A stretch of DNA of 64,000 bases from Sphingopyxis sp. 2PD (GTDB taxonomy: Bacteria > Pseudomonadota > Alphaproteobacteria > Sphingomonadales > Sphingomonadaceae). Made by a program: the position numbers and the translations under genes. Positions within the stretch are counted from its first letter, which is position 1, and every line of letters begins with the position of its first letter. The DNA is taken from positions 248,001 to 312,000 of the forward strand of contig NZ_SCMU01000001.1 of assembly GCF_005503695.1 (NCBI RefSeq). Direction: 5' to 3'. A model generated the notes under the pieces. The model saw only the letters and a program-made list of their open reading frames with translations. It was not told where the DNA came from and did not search any database. Of the stretch, positions 19,984 to 29,427 are shown piece after piece.

Positions 19984-22272
19984 TCAAAAGCGCCCGGTCA
20001 ACTGGACCGCAATCGTGCGTGGGCGATCGACGATGCCGTTGTACGCATTGCCGGCATTGCGGGTGATCGTCGTCGCCAGCGGCATCGAACTCGCGGTTTG
20101 CAGAATGCGCTGGTTGGTCAGGTTGCGACCGATCAGCGCGATCTCCCACCGGTCATCGACCTGCGCCAGTGCCAGCCGGGCGCCGAGTTTGACGTAACCG
20201 TCCTGATGCGTGCGCGGGTCGAGGTTCGCGGCAGCGATATAGGAGGAGGAGAAGTCGGCATTGACGTTGAACGCCACCTTCATGTCGCTGCTGATCGGGG
20301 TCGTATAGTCGAGGTTGAGGTTGCCCGACCATTTCGGCGACAAGGCGTTGCGCAGCCCGGTATAGTCGCAGAAACCTCCCGGTCCCGGCGTTTGCAAATA
20401 ATAGCATTGGCCCGAGGTGAAGTTGGTGAATTTGAAGTCGAGATAAGCGATCGCCCCGCTGAGCGTCAGCCCGTCTGCAAGCGCGGCGCGGAAATCGGCC
20501 TCGACCCCCTGGGTGCGCGCCCCCGCGGCGTTGGCGACGTTGAAGTTCAGCGTGCCGTCGAAGATATTGACCTGCAGATCCTTGTAGGTCGTGCGATAGA
20601 GCGACAGGTTGAACGCAACGTTCCGCCCCTTGTACTTCAGCCCCGCCTCGAAATTGTCGGCGCTTTCATCCTCGAATTCGAATGCGCCGGGGCGAGCGAC
20701 GGTGGTCGATCCCGGCAGCGAATTGGAGCGGATGTCGAAGCCGCCCGCCTTGGTACCGCGTGCAAACGAGGCATAGAGCATCAGGTCGTCGGTCGCGTCG
20801 AACTGGACGTTGACCATCGGGTTGAAACTGTCTTCGCTGAGTTTACCCGATATGCTGTGTGCCTCGATATTGAGCGCGCGGAAGGTTCCGGCGACCACCA
20901 GCGGGTTGAAGGTGTTGAGCGGCCCGCGCACGATCGCCAGCGTGCGGCTGCCGCTTTTCTTTTCATGGTTGAAACGCGCGCCCGCGGTGATCCGGAAGCG
21001 GTCGCTGAGCGCGAGCTCGCCCTGCGCGAACACCGAGATCAGGTCGGATTTCTGCGAATAGACGCGGTCGTTGCGCGTATCGCCGATGGCGTTGAACGGC
21101 GGCCCCAGCGCAAGGAAGGTCGAGTTGAACAGCACCTGATCGTCGACATCGAGCTTGGCGTTCTGATAATAGACGCCGGCGATATAGTTGAACGCTTCGC
21201 CGCCGGGCGATGCCAGCCGCAATTCCTGCGAGAACTGGCGATAATCCTCCTGCAAGTTGGTGCCGTCGAGGAAGCTGATCCCCGAGAAATCGACATCGAC
21301 GATTTCTCGGGTCTTGTAATCGAGCAGCGAGGTGACCGAGGTCAGCGTATGCTCGCCGATGTCCAGATCGGCGTTGAGCGTCGCGCCGAACACCTTGTTG
21401 CGGCTTTCATAGCCATTGTCCTCGCGGACAAAATCGGGGTTGGTGCTGACGAAGAACGGTCCCTGGAACACCGTATTGTAATTGCCGACCGCGCCGAACA
21501 CGTCGCGCGGCTGCCCCTTCATTTCAAAATCGGCATATTCCAGCTTGAGCTCGGCGGCGAGCGGCCCGCCCTTGTCGAACTCCAGTTTGCCGCGAACATA
21601 ATATTCGTCGACATTCGGTTCGTCGCGGTCGAGCTTCTGATTGTAGAAATAGCCGTCCATCGAGCGGTGATAGCCGACGACGCGCGCCTCGATCCCGTCG
21701 CTGAGCGGTCCCGACAAGACGCCCGTCAGCTGGAATTCCTTGTGATTGAATTCATAGAGGCCGCTTACCGACCCTTCGAATTCGTCGGTCGGGCTGCGCG
21801 TCGTGATGTTCACCGCGCCCGCGATGGCATTTTTGCCGAACAGCGTCGGCTGCGGCCCGCGCAGCACCTCGACGCGCTCCATATCGACCAGCGGCAGGCG
21901 CGACAGCTGGTCGCGGCCATAATAGACGCCGTCGACGAACATCGCGACCGACTGTTCGAACCCCTTGTTGTCGCCCGACGCGATGCCGCGGATCGCGATG
22001 CGGTTGGCGATCGCGGTCTGGGTGATCTTGAGGTTAGGAACCGACGAGCTGATCTGTTCGAGGTTGGTCTGGCCGTAATTTTCGACCTGCTTGCCGCTGA
22101 CCGCGGAGATCGAGATCGGCACGTCGGACAGACCCTCGGCGCGTTTCTGCGCGGTGACGATGATTTCCTCGAGCCCGCCCTGATCGTCAGCCGGCGCCGC
22201 GTCCTGCGCAAAAGCCATACCCGGGCTGGCGAGGGCCGATGCAGCGAGCAGCGCAACAAAATAGCTCTTCAT
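19984..22272 (-). CDS. TonB-dependent outer-membrane receptor
   Basis: The ATG at 22272, after GGAGGATCCTT, starts a signal peptide MKSYFVALLAASALASPGMAFAQ and gives 762 residues. The TonB box/plug region reads GLEEIIVTAQKRAEGLSDVP and VEVLRGPQPTLFGKNAIAGAVNI; a 22-strand barrel follows and ends in ...IAVQLTGRF with the terminal Phe needed for assembly. This plug type is common in sphingomonad receptors for non-iron substrates. It is divergent from, and 119 bases from, the oxygenase operon, so it probably imports that operon's substrate (inference). Confidence 0.92.
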   Translation of the reverse strand: MKSYFVALLAASALASPGMAFAQDAAPADDQGGLEEIIVTAQKRAEGLSDVPISISAVSGKQVENYGQTNLEQISSSVPNLKITQTAIANRIAIRGIASGDNKGFEQSVAMFVDGVYYGRDQLSRLPLVDMERVEVLRGPQPTLFGKNAIAGAVNITTRSPTDEFEGSVSGLYEFNHKEFQLTGVLSGPLSDGIEARVVGYHRSMDGYFYNQKLDRDEPNVDEYYVRGKLEFDKGGPLAAELKLEYADFEMKGQPRDVFGAVGNYNTVFQGPFFVSTNPDFVREDNGYESRNKVFGATLNADLDIGEHTLTSVTSLLDYKTREIVDVDFSGISFLDGTNLQEDYRQFSQELRLASPGGEAFNYIAGVYYQNAKLDVDDQVLFNSTFLALGPPFNAIGDTRNDRVYSQKSDLISVFAQGELALSDRFRITAGARFNHEKKSGSRTLAIVRGPLNTFNPLVVAGTFRALNIEAHSISGKLSEDSFNPMVNVQFDATDDLMLYASFARGTKAGGFDIRSNSLPGSTTVARPGAFEFEDESADNFEAGLKYKGRNVAFNLSLYRTTYKDLQVNIFDGTLNFNVANAAGARTQGVEADFRAALADGLTLSGAIAYLDFKFTNFTSGQCYYLQTPGPGGFCDYTGLRNALSPKWSGNLNLDYTTPISSDMKVAFNVNADFSSSYIAAANLDPRTHQDGYVKLGARLALAQVDDRWEIALIGRNLTNQRILQTASSMPLATTITRNAGNAYNGIVDRPRTIAVQLTGRF

Positions 22273-22391
22273 AAGGATCCTCCCACGCTCCATCGTCTTG
22301 GCGACCACCGCCCGCGATGTTTTTCTTGCCTTGCGACTCATAACGGCTTTAAGTATCGTTATGCAAGTCAGATAATTTGAGAGGATAGTTA
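22273..22391. promoter_or_regulatory. Divergent control region, TonB receptor / cleavage operon
   Basis: 119 bases, markedly AT-richer (TAACGGCTTTAAGTATCGTTATGC near 22340-22362) than the flanks. TAACGG and the later CGTTA form a 5-bp inverted match (TAACG-N12-CGTTA), a candidate operator for the neighbouring HxlR regulator. This is a visual suggestion only. Confidence 0.4.
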
Positions 22392-23360
22392 GTGCCGCAA
22401 CACGGCCTTCCCCCCGCCCTGACGCGCAATCTGCGCCTGCCTGCGATAGCCGCGCCGATGTTTCTCGTTTCAGGGCCGGAAATGGTGATCGCGGCATCGC
22501 GCGCCGGGATGATCGGCAGCTTCCCCGCCCCCAATGCGCGCACCTCGGCCGACCTTGAGGATTGGGTCAGCCGGATCGACGCGGCACTGTCAAACGACCC
22601 CCATGCCGCACCTTGGGCGGTCAATCTTGTCGTCCATCCATCCAACAGCCGCCTGCCCGAAGATCTCGCCTGCGTCGTGCGCCACAAGGTGCCGCTGGTC
22701 ATCACCGCGCTCGGCAGTCCCGCACGGGTGGTCGAGGAAATTCACTCCTACGGCGGGTTGGTGTTCGCCGACGTCAATTCGGTCGGCTTTGCGCGCAAGG
22801 CGGCAGCGGCAGGCGTTGACGGCCTCGTCCTCGTTGCCGCGGGTGCCGGAGGCCACACCGGCGCGACCGCGGGCTTCGCCTTTGTCGAGGAGGTGCGGCA
22901 GTTCTGGGACGGCCCGCTTGTGCTCGGCGGGGCGATCTCGACGGGTCACGCTATACGTGCGGCCGAGATACTCGGCGCGGACCTCGCCTATCTCGGCACG
23001 TCGCTGATCGCCTGCGCCGAGAGCATGGCGGTGCCGGGATATAAGGAGATGGTCGTTGCCGCCGGTGCCGAAGACATCGTGCCTTCAAAAGGTATCACCG
23101 GTGTGACCGCCAACTGGCTGAAATCGAGCCTGATCGCCGCAGGCTATGACCCCGCGAACATGCCCGAGGACAAGCGCCCGAACTTCTCCGACGCGCAGGA
23201 CGATGCCAAGGCATGGAAAAATGTCTGGTCCGCCGGGCAAGGCGTCGGCGCGGTGCGCGGCGTCGAACCTATCGCGACCATCGTCGATCGCCTGATTGTC
23301 GAATATGATGCCGCCGCCGCAAGGCCGCGCTTTACCCCCGCCGAAGGAGTCCTCGCATGA
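22392..23360 (+). CDS. Nitronate monooxygenase-like flavoprotein
   Basis: 322 residues from a GTG at 22392 preceded by GAGG. NMO/2-nitropropane dioxygenase TIM-barrel: RLPAIAAPMFLVSGPEMVIA at the N-terminus, FADVNSVGFARKAAAAGVDG, then GAGGHTGATAGFAFV and the FMN phosphate loop VLGGAISTGHAIRAAEILGAD. H in GGHTG matches the family's catalytic His block. In catabolic operons such proteins often act as enoyl-reductase-like or FMN oxidoreductases rather than on nitroalkanes; the substrate here is unknown. It overlaps the next gene by 4 bases. Confidence 0.85.
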   Translation: MPQHGLPPALTRNLRLPAIAAPMFLVSGPEMVIAASRAGMIGSFPAPNARTSADLEDWVSRIDAALSNDPHAAPWAVNLVVHPSNSRLPEDLACVVRHKVPLVITALGSPARVVEEIHSYGGLVFADVNSVGFARKAAAAGVDGLVLVAAGAGGHTGATAGFAFVEEVRQFWDGPLVLGGAISTGHAIRAAEILGADLAYLGTSLIACAESMAVPGYKEMVVAAGAEDIVPSKGITGVTANWLKSSLIAAGYDPANMPEDKRPNFSDAQDDAKAWKNVWSAGQGVGAVRGVEPIATIVDRLIVEYDAAAARPRFTPAEGVLA

Positions 23361-24853
23361 CCGCCGAACTCGTCGAGACGATCCAGACTACGATCCAGCC
23401 GAACGATCATCCCTACATGAAGGGCGCGTGGCGACCGACGTACAACGAGTGGAACGCGATCTTCGCCAATGGCGATGCCGAGGTGATCGGCAATATCCCG
23501 ACCGACATCGACGGCGTTTATGTCCGCACCGGCGAGAACCAGATCCACGAGCCGATCGGGCGCTATCATCCGTTCGACGGCGACGGGTTCATTCATGCGA
23601 TTTCGTTCAAAGGTGGCCGGGCGAGCTATCGCAGCCGGTTCGTCCGCACCAAGGGATTTGCGGCGGAGAAGGAGGCCGGCCGCTCGCTGTGGGCCGGGCT
23701 GATGGAGCCGCCGCACAAGTCGACACGACACGGCTGGGGCGCGCAGGAATGGCTGAAGGACAGCAGCTCCACCGACGTCGCGATCCATGCCGGCAAGATC
23801 ATCTCGACCTTCTATCAGTGCGGCGAAGCCTATCGGCTCGACCCCTTCACGCTCGAACAATATGGCACCGAAAGCTGGGTGCCGCTCGACGGTATTTCGG
23901 CGCATTGCAAGGTCGACCTCGCAACCGGCGAACTCATGTTTTTCAATTACTCGAAGCACGCGCCATACATGCATTATGGCGTCGTCGGGCCGGACAATAA
24001 GCTGAAGCATTATATCCCGGTGCCGCTGCCCGGACCGCGCCTGCCACATGACATGGCGTTCACCGAAAATTACACGATCCTCAACGACATGCCGCTCTAT
24101 TGGAACGAGGAGCTGCTCGAAAAACGGCTGCACGTCGTGCAGTTCCATCCCGACCAGAAGACGCGCTTCGCGATCATTCCGCGGCATGGGCAGCCCGAAG
24201 ATATCCGCTGGTTCGAGGCCGAACCGACCTACACGCTGCATTGGCTCAATTCGTGGGAGGAAGGCGACGAGATCATCCTCGACGGCTATTATCAGGAAGA
24301 GCCGATGCCGAAATCCTATCCCAACGCCCCCGAGGGCTTGGAACGGATGATGGCCTATCTCGATCAGGGGCTGCTGAAGCCGCGCCTCCACCGGTGGCGG
24401 TTCAACCTGAAAACGGGCGAAACGAAGGAAGAGCGGCTCGACGATCGCGACCTCGAATTCGGCATGTTCAACCACCGCTATGCGGGCAAACCCTACCGCT
24501 ACGCCTATAGCGCGATCCCCGAACCGGGCTGGTTCCTGTTCCGCGGGTTGGTCAAGCACGACCTCGCGAACCGTACGAGCGAAGAATATGAATTTGGTCC
24601 CGGCCGCTTCGGTAGCGAAGCGCCATTTGCACCGCGGACCAACGCCAAGGACGAGGACGACGGCTATCTTGTCTCGTTCATCGCCGACCTCGAAACCGAC
24701 AAATCGGAATGCGTGCTGATCGACGCGAAGAACATCGCAGCAGGCCCGGTGTGCCGGATCATCCTGCCCGAACGCATCTGTTCGGGAACGCACAGCGTCT
24801 GGGCGAGCGGCGACGACATCGGCATGGGCGAAAACAGCGTACTGGCCGCCTGA
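23357..24853 (+). CDS. Carotenoid/stilbene cleavage oxygenase (RPE65/CCD family)
   Basis: 498 residues. The four histidines that hold the non-haem Fe(II) are all visible: H183 (SAHCKVD), H231 (LPHDMAFTENY), H295 (TLHWLNSW) and H479 (GTHSVWA). The family block GRYHPFDGDGFIHAISF is present. Bacterial members cleave an alkene bond in carotenoids/apocarotenoids, lignostilbenes or isoeugenol-type phenylpropenes. Sphingomonads are known for lignostilbene dioxygenases of this size, so an aromatic substrate is plausible, but the residues I can read do not decide it. Its position before a CoA ligase implies that the cleavage product is degraded as a CoA ester. Confidence 0.88.
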   Translation: MTAELVETIQTTIQPNDHPYMKGAWRPTYNEWNAIFANGDAEVIGNIPTDIDGVYVRTGENQIHEPIGRYHPFDGDGFIHAISFKGGRASYRSRFVRTKGFAAEKEAGRSLWAGLMEPPHKSTRHGWGAQEWLKDSSSTDVAIHAGKIISTFYQCGEAYRLDPFTLEQYGTESWVPLDGISAHCKVDLATGELMFFNYSKHAPYMHYGVVGPDNKLKHYIPVPLPGPRLPHDMAFTENYTILNDMPLYWNEELLEKRLHVVQFHPDQKTRFAIIPRHGQPEDIRWFEAEPTYTLHWLNSWEEGDEIILDGYYQEEPMPKSYPNAPEGLERMMAYLDQGLLKPRLHRWRFNLKTGETKEERLDDRDLEFGMFNHRYAGKPYRYAYSAIPEPGWFLFRGLVKHDLANRTSEEYEFGPGRFGSEAPFAPRTNAKDEDDGYLVSFIADLETDKSECVLIDAKNIAAGPVCRIILPERICSGTHSVWASGDDIGMGENSVLAA

Positions 24854-24854
24854 G

Positions 24855-26546
24855 ATGATTGTCGCGGGAGAGGACAAACGGCGGCAATATCGGGCAAGCG
24901 GCTGGTGGGGCGATCAGACCTTTGCCGACCTGTTCGCGGCCAACGCGGTGGCGCATCCCGATCGCCTCGCGCTGGTCGATGCTCCCAACCGCGCCGACTT
25001 CGCTTTCGGTGAGCCGCAGCGGCTGACCTACGCCGAGCTGGCGGCAGAGATCGACCGGCTCGCGGGCGCGCTTGTCACCGCCGGGATTGGTAAGGACGAT
25101 GTTCTGCTCGTCCAGCTTCCCAACATCAGCGAATTTGTCGCGCTCTATTTTGCGGCGGCAAAAATCGGCGCGATCGTCAGCCCGGCGGCGGTGCAATATC
25201 GCAGCCATGAGCTGAAGGGCATGATCGGCGTCGTCGAACCCAAGGCCTTCGTCTGCGCGACGCAGGTCAAGGGCTGCGACCATGTCGGTGTCGCGGCGCC
25301 GTTGCTCGATGGCATTGCGCTGATGACCTTCGGCCCCGATGCGCCCGCAGGCGCGCTCGACCTTTCAACCGCCGACGGCGACGCCGAAGCCCTCGCTGCG
25401 CATGTTGCCGCGAACCCGGTCGATGCCGACGACATCTTCACCATCTGCTGGACCTCGGGCACCACCGGCGTGCCAAAGGGCGTGCCGCGCAGCCACAATC
25501 ACTGGATCGCCGTCGCCGCCGCGGGGTACGAGGCGATGAAGGTCGGGCCGGGCGACGTCTTGCTCAACCCCTTCCCGCTCATCAATATGGCGAGCATTGG
25601 GGGCATCACGATGTGCTGGCTGACCAGCGCGGGGACGATGGTGCTGCACCATCCCTTTGACCCCGGCATATATCTCAAGCAGATCGCGACCGAGCGGCCG
25701 AGCCTAACGATCGCGCCGCCCGCGGTGCTCAACATGCTGCTGCAGAACGAGGCTTTGCTCGCCTCGGTCGATCTTTCGAGCCTACGCGTCATCGCCTCGG
25801 GCTCGGCCCCGCTCGCGCCCGCGATGGTGCGTGGGTTCCAGGAAAAGCTCGGCATCATCATCGTCAACGTCTTCGGGTCGAACGAGGGGATGAGCTTCAT
25901 CACCGGCGAAGGCGACATGCCCGACCCCGACAAGCGCGCGAGCCTGTTCCCGCGCCGCGGCCAATATCCGCCACCCTATGGCGAGGGTCGCGCCGCGAAC
26001 ATCGAAAGCCGCCTCGTGTCGCCCGGCGGCGGCGGCCCGATCGAGTTGGACGGCATATCGGGCGAACTGCAAATCCGCGGCCCCAGCCTGTTCGAGGGCT
26101 ATCACAACGCCCCCGACCGCACTGCCGAAGCCTTCACCGACGACGGCTGGTTCCGCACCGGCGACCTGTTCGAGATCGCCGAGGGGGGAGACTTCTATCG
26201 CTTCGTCGGGCGCTGCAAGGATCTGATCATTCGCGGTGGGGTGAATATCTCGCCCGAAGAGATCGACCAACTGCTCGGGGGGCATCCGTTGCTTGCCGAA
26301 GCCTGTGTCTTCTCGCTCCCCGACCCCACGATGGGCGAGCGCATCGGCCTCGCCTATGTCCCGCGCGGCGGTGAAGGTGTCAGCCTGTCCGACGTCACCG
26401 ACTATCTGCGTGAAAAGGATCTCGCGGTGTTCAAGCTGCCCGAACGCCTGTTCCGCTTCGACGCACTGCCGCGCAACGTCACCAATAAGGTGATGCGCAG
26501 CGAAGTGCGCGAACAGGCGCTCGCCACTTTCGAAAAGGAAGCCTGA
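24855..26546 (+). CDS. AMP-forming acyl/aryl-CoA ligase
   Basis: 563 residues, ATG one base after the upstream stop. Adenylate-forming motifs: TICWTSGTTGVPKGVPR (P-loop), VFGSNEGMSF (A5 region), GELQIRGPSLFEGYHN, GWFRTGDLFE and GRCKDLIIRGGVNISPEEID. The C-terminal catalytic Lys block is RNVTNKVMR, with Asn where GK is usual. It would activate the carboxylic acid derived from the oxygenase product to its CoA thioester. Related to cyclohexanecarboxylate/benzoate and medium-chain ligases by general pattern; specificity unknown. Confidence 0.88.
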   Translation: MIVAGEDKRRQYRASGWWGDQTFADLFAANAVAHPDRLALVDAPNRADFAFGEPQRLTYAELAAEIDRLAGALVTAGIGKDDVLLVQLPNISEFVALYFAAAKIGAIVSPAAVQYRSHELKGMIGVVEPKAFVCATQVKGCDHVGVAAPLLDGIALMTFGPDAPAGALDLSTADGDAEALAAHVAANPVDADDIFTICWTSGTTGVPKGVPRSHNHWIAVAAAGYEAMKVGPGDVLLNPFPLINMASIGGITMCWLTSAGTMVLHHPFDPGIYLKQIATERPSLTIAPPAVLNMLLQNEALLASVDLSSLRVIASGSAPLAPAMVRGFQEKLGIIIVNVFGSNEGMSFITGEGDMPDPDKRASLFPRRGQYPPPYGEGRAANIESRLVSPGGGGPIELDGISGELQIRGPSLFEGYHNAPDRTAEAFTDDGWFRTGDLFEIAEGGDFYRFVGRCKDLIIRGGVNISPEEIDQLLGGHPLLAEACVFSLPDPTMGERIGLAYVPRGGEGVSLSDVTDYLREKDLAVFKLPERLFRFDALPRNVTNKVMRSEVREQALATFEKEA

Positions 26547-26547
26547 C

Positions 26548-27777
26548 ATGGCAAAGGACGTGTTCATCCTCGGCGGCGCGCAGACAGACTTTGCGCGCAA
26601 CCTCGAACGCGAAGGCGGCGGGCTGTTCGAGCTGTTTCGCGACGTCGCCGAAGCGGCCTTTGCCGCAACGGGCATCGAACCCAAGGAAGTCGAGACTGCG
26701 CATGTCGGCAATTTTGTCGGCGAGCTGTTCGCGGGTCAGGGCCAGCTCGGTGGCTTCTTCGGCCATGTCCACCCCGACCTCGCGGGCATCCCCGCTTCGC
26801 GCCACGAGGCCGCCTGCGCATCGGGCAGCATCGCGATCCTTGCCGCCGCCGCAGAGATCGAGGCCGAGCGCTACGGCCTCGCGCTGGTGCTCGGGATCGA
26901 GCTGATGCGCAACGTCCCCGGCCAGCGCGCCGCCGAATATCTCGGCGCCGCCGCCTGGGCGGGCCGCGAAGCGCAGGAAGCGCGCTACCTGTGGCCCTGG
27001 ATGTTCGCGCGCATCGCCGAGGAATATGAGGAACGCTTCGGGCTCGATCGCGCGCATCTTCGTGCGATCTCCGCCAACAACTTCGCCAACGCCAAGAAAA
27101 ACCCCAACTCGCAGACGCGCGGCTGGGCAGTTACCGACGATCATCTCGGCGAGAATAACGAGGTCAATCCGCTGATCGAAGGCTCGCTTCGCAAATCCGA
27201 TTGCGGGCAGGTCACCGACGGCGCCGCCGCAATCTTCCTCGCCTCACGCGAAGTGGCGGAAGCCTACGCCAAACGGCGCGGGATTTCTATCGACACTATC
27301 CCGCGCATCAAGGGCTGGGGCCATTCGACCGCCCCCCTGCTCTACTCGACCAAGGTCGCGGGCAGTCGCGGCGAACCCTATGTCTTCCCCAGCGTCCGCA
27401 AAGCGATGATGGACGCGCTGCGCCGCGCCGAAATGCCCGACGTCTATGCGTGCGACGGGGTGGAAGTGCATGATTGCTTCTCGATCACCGAATATATGGC
27501 GATCGACCATTTCGGGATTACCCCGCCGGGCGAAAGCTGGCGCGCGGTCGAGGATGGCACGATCGCGCTCGGCGGCAAGCTGCCGGTCAATCCGTCGGGC
27601 GGGCTGATCGGGCTGGGCCATCCGGTCGGCGCTACCGGGGTGCGGATGCTGCTCGACAGCTGGCGGCAGGTCACCGGCAATGCGGGCGACTATCAGGTCG
27701 AAGGCGCGAAGAATTTCGCGACCTTCAACGTCGGCGGCAGCGCGACGACCGCGGTCAGCTTTGTCGTCGGCACCTGA
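26548..27777 (+). CDS. SCP2/SCPx-type thiolase (acetyl-CoA acyltransferase)
   Basis: 409 residues. The acyl-accepting Cys is C90 in HEAACASGSIA. The SCP2-thiolase blocks follow: VEVHDCFSITEYMAI and NPSGGLIGLGHPVGATGVRM with the catalytic His. Such thiolases split 3-ketoacyl-CoAs with bulky or branched chains (sterol side chains, aromatics) or act in condensation. One-base gap after the ligase; same operon. Confidence 0.88.
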   Translation: MAKDVFILGGAQTDFARNLEREGGGLFELFRDVAEAAFAATGIEPKEVETAHVGNFVGELFAGQGQLGGFFGHVHPDLAGIPASRHEAACASGSIAILAAAAEIEAERYGLALVLGIELMRNVPGQRAAEYLGAAAWAGREAQEARYLWPWMFARIAEEYEERFGLDRAHLRAISANNFANAKKNPNSQTRGWAVTDDHLGENNEVNPLIEGSLRKSDCGQVTDGAAAIFLASREVAEAYAKRRGISIDTIPRIKGWGHSTAPLLYSTKVAGSRGEPYVFPSVRKAMMDALRRAEMPDVYACDGVEVHDCFSITEYMAIDHFGITPPGESWRAVEDGTIALGGKLPVNPSGGLIGLGHPVGATGVRMLLDSWRQVTGNAGDYQVEGAKNFATFNVGGSATTAVSFVVGT

Positions 27778-27778
27778 T

Positions 27779-28936
27779 TTGGTCGACGTCTATCTGTACG
27801 ACGCCGTGCGCACCCCGCGCGGCAAGGCGCGACCCGATGGCGGTCTCGCCGGATTGAGTCCGCAAGAGTTGGTGCGCCAGCAGGTTGCGGCACTCGCGGC
27901 GCGATGCGGCGATTTTGTTCCCGACGCCTTGCTGGTCGGCTGCGTCACGCAGAGCGGCGCGCAGGGCGGGCATATTGCGATGCTGGCGAAACTCCATGCG
28001 GGTCTGCCCGACGCAACTGCGGCGCATAGTATCAACAATTATTGCGCATCGGGCCTGTCGGCGATCGGCCAAGCGGTTGCCAAGGTCGCAAGCGGCGAAG
28101 CGAACTGCATCCTCGCGGGCGGCGTCGAATCGATGAGCGCGGCGCCGTTCCTGAGCGACCGCGCCGCTTTCTACACCGACGACAGCTTGCCGCCGCACAC
28201 GCGATTCGTCCCGCCGGTGCTCGCCGCCGACCGGCTCGCGAACGCCGAGGGACACACTCGCGCCGATCTCGACGCCGTGGCCCTCGCCTCGCAGCAGAAG
28301 GCTGCCGCCACGGACACGGACACCGCGCTTCAACAGTCGCGTATCGCCACCGGACCGCTCACCGGCGAGGAATGCATCCGCCCGCAAACCACTGCGGAAT
28401 CGCTGGCCGCTGCCCCGCCTGCGTTTGGCGAATTGCAGCAGCAATATTCGGGCGCGCTTGAAAGCGCGACGTTCGAGCCGCTCCACAGCATCGCGCATGC
28501 GCCGCCGATCTGCGACGGCGCGGGACTGGCGCTGGTGGGCGCCGAAGGCCTTGGCTCTGCCCCCCGCGCGCGCGTTATCGCCTTCGCGGAAAGTGGTGGC
28601 GATCCCGCCGCGTCACTGACCGCGGGGTTTGCTGCGATGGACAAGGTGCTGGCGCGCTCTGGGCTGACGCTGGGCGACATGGACCGGGTCGAGTTCATGG
28701 AGGCCTTTGCCGTCACCATCGCCAAATTCCTGCGCGACCGCAGCGCCGATCCGGCGCGAGTCAATGTGAGCGGCGGGCACCTCGCCAAGGGGCATCCGAT
28801 GGGCGCCAGCGGGGCGACCCTGACCTCAACCCTGCTCGACGCGCTCGACGCGTGCGGCGGACGCTACGGCCTCGTCGTGCTGACCGGCGCGATGGGAGTC
28901 GGGGCGGCGATGGTTGTGGAGCGGGCTAAGCGTTGA
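27779..28936 (+). CDS. Thiolase-family protein with two altered active-site residues
   Basis: A TTG at 27779, one base after the previous stop, gives 385 residues starting MVDVYLYDAVRTPRGKARPDGG. C89 (NNYCASGLSAIG) and H339 (KGHPMGASG) fit the thiolase nucleophile and oxyanion His. Two other conserved sites differ: M307 stands where the NEAF Asn belongs (VEFMEAFAV), and T369 stands where the second Cys belongs (LTGAMGVGAAM). The spacings (32 and 30 residues from H339) equal those of Zoogloea thiolase N316/H348/C378, so this is replacement, not misalignment. It may be a thiolase with altered chemistry. The TTG start is inferred; no better in-frame ATG exists. Confidence 0.8.
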   Translation: MVDVYLYDAVRTPRGKARPDGGLAGLSPQELVRQQVAALAARCGDFVPDALLVGCVTQSGAQGGHIAMLAKLHAGLPDATAAHSINNYCASGLSAIGQAVAKVASGEANCILAGGVESMSAAPFLSDRAAFYTDDSLPPHTRFVPPVLAADRLANAEGHTRADLDAVALASQQKAAATDTDTALQQSRIATGPLTGEECIRPQTTAESLAAAPPAFGELQQQYSGALESATFEPLHSIAHAPPICDGAGLALVGAEGLGSAPRARVIAFAESGGDPAASLTAGFAAMDKVLARSGLTLGDMDRVEFMEAFAVTIAKFLRDRSADPARVNVSGGHLAKGHPMGASGATLTSTLLDALDACGGRYGLVVLTGAMGVGAAMVVERAKR

Positions 28937-29233
28937 CGTTCGTCGAGATACCAATTGCCCGGACCCGATTTTCCCTCCCCCTTGATGGGGGAGGCAGCGA
29001 GACTTGCGAACTTGTTCGCTAGTCGCAGCGGTGGGGGTCCGCTCGCGGCCCGCGACGACGGTTCAAGGAGGCACCGTCACCCCCATCCAACTTCGCCTAA
29101 TCGCTGCGCGATAAGGCTGCGTATCCTTCCCCCATCAAGGGGGAAGGTCAATCGCGTCCCCGCAAATCCCCGTTGCACCCCCGCGCCATTCCGCTATGGG
29201 CGGCGCGTGCGGGGCTTGCCCCGCGCATGATCG
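28937..29233. repeat. Gap with an inverted-repeat element (28971-29147)
   Basis: Two GC-rich palindromes, CCTCCCCCTTGATGGGGGAGG (28974-28994, one arm TTGATG) and CCTTCCCCCATCAAGGGGGAAGG (29125-29147), are inverted copies of each other. Between them run GCAGCGAGACTTGCGAACTTG and TAGTCGCAGCGGTGGGGG. Same family as the element at 17275. The last 85 bases before the riboswitch contain nothing I recognise. Confidence 0.75.
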
Positions 29234-29427
29234 CGCCGGTGCCCGAAAGGGCTTAAAATGGGAACGCGGTGGCGGGGTTCGTCCTGAACCCCCGAAGCCG
29301 AGGCTGTCCCTGCAACTGTAAGCGGCGAGCGAGATGTACCGGTCCGGATTTGCGGATCAGCCACTGGGGCAACCTGGGAAGGCGTGCATCGAGCCCTGAC
29401 CCGCGAGCCAGGAGACCTGCCGGCGTG
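29234..29427 (+). promoter_or_regulatory. Cobalamin (B12) riboswitch
   Basis: Conserved pieces appear in order: GGTGCCCGAAAGGGCTT, GGGAACGCGGTGGCGGGGTT, CCTGCAACTGTAAGCGGCGA, then the B12-box region GCCACTGGGGCAACCTGGGA and GAGCCAGGAGACCTGCCGGC. This is a full-length adenosylcobalamin-type aptamer lying 5' of btuB. Binding of cofactor should lower expression of the btuB-cobO-btuFCD operon. About 190 bases of leader (29428-29617) separate it from the btuB start; CGGCACGGAGGTTTCCGTCG there could be part of the expression platform. Confidence 0.95.

Noticed and set aside
23357-24853. Naming the oxygenase a lignostilbene dioxygenase
   Set aside because: The iron ligands prove only the family. 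The residues that would decide between stilbene, phenylpropene and carotenoid substrates could not be read with confidence.
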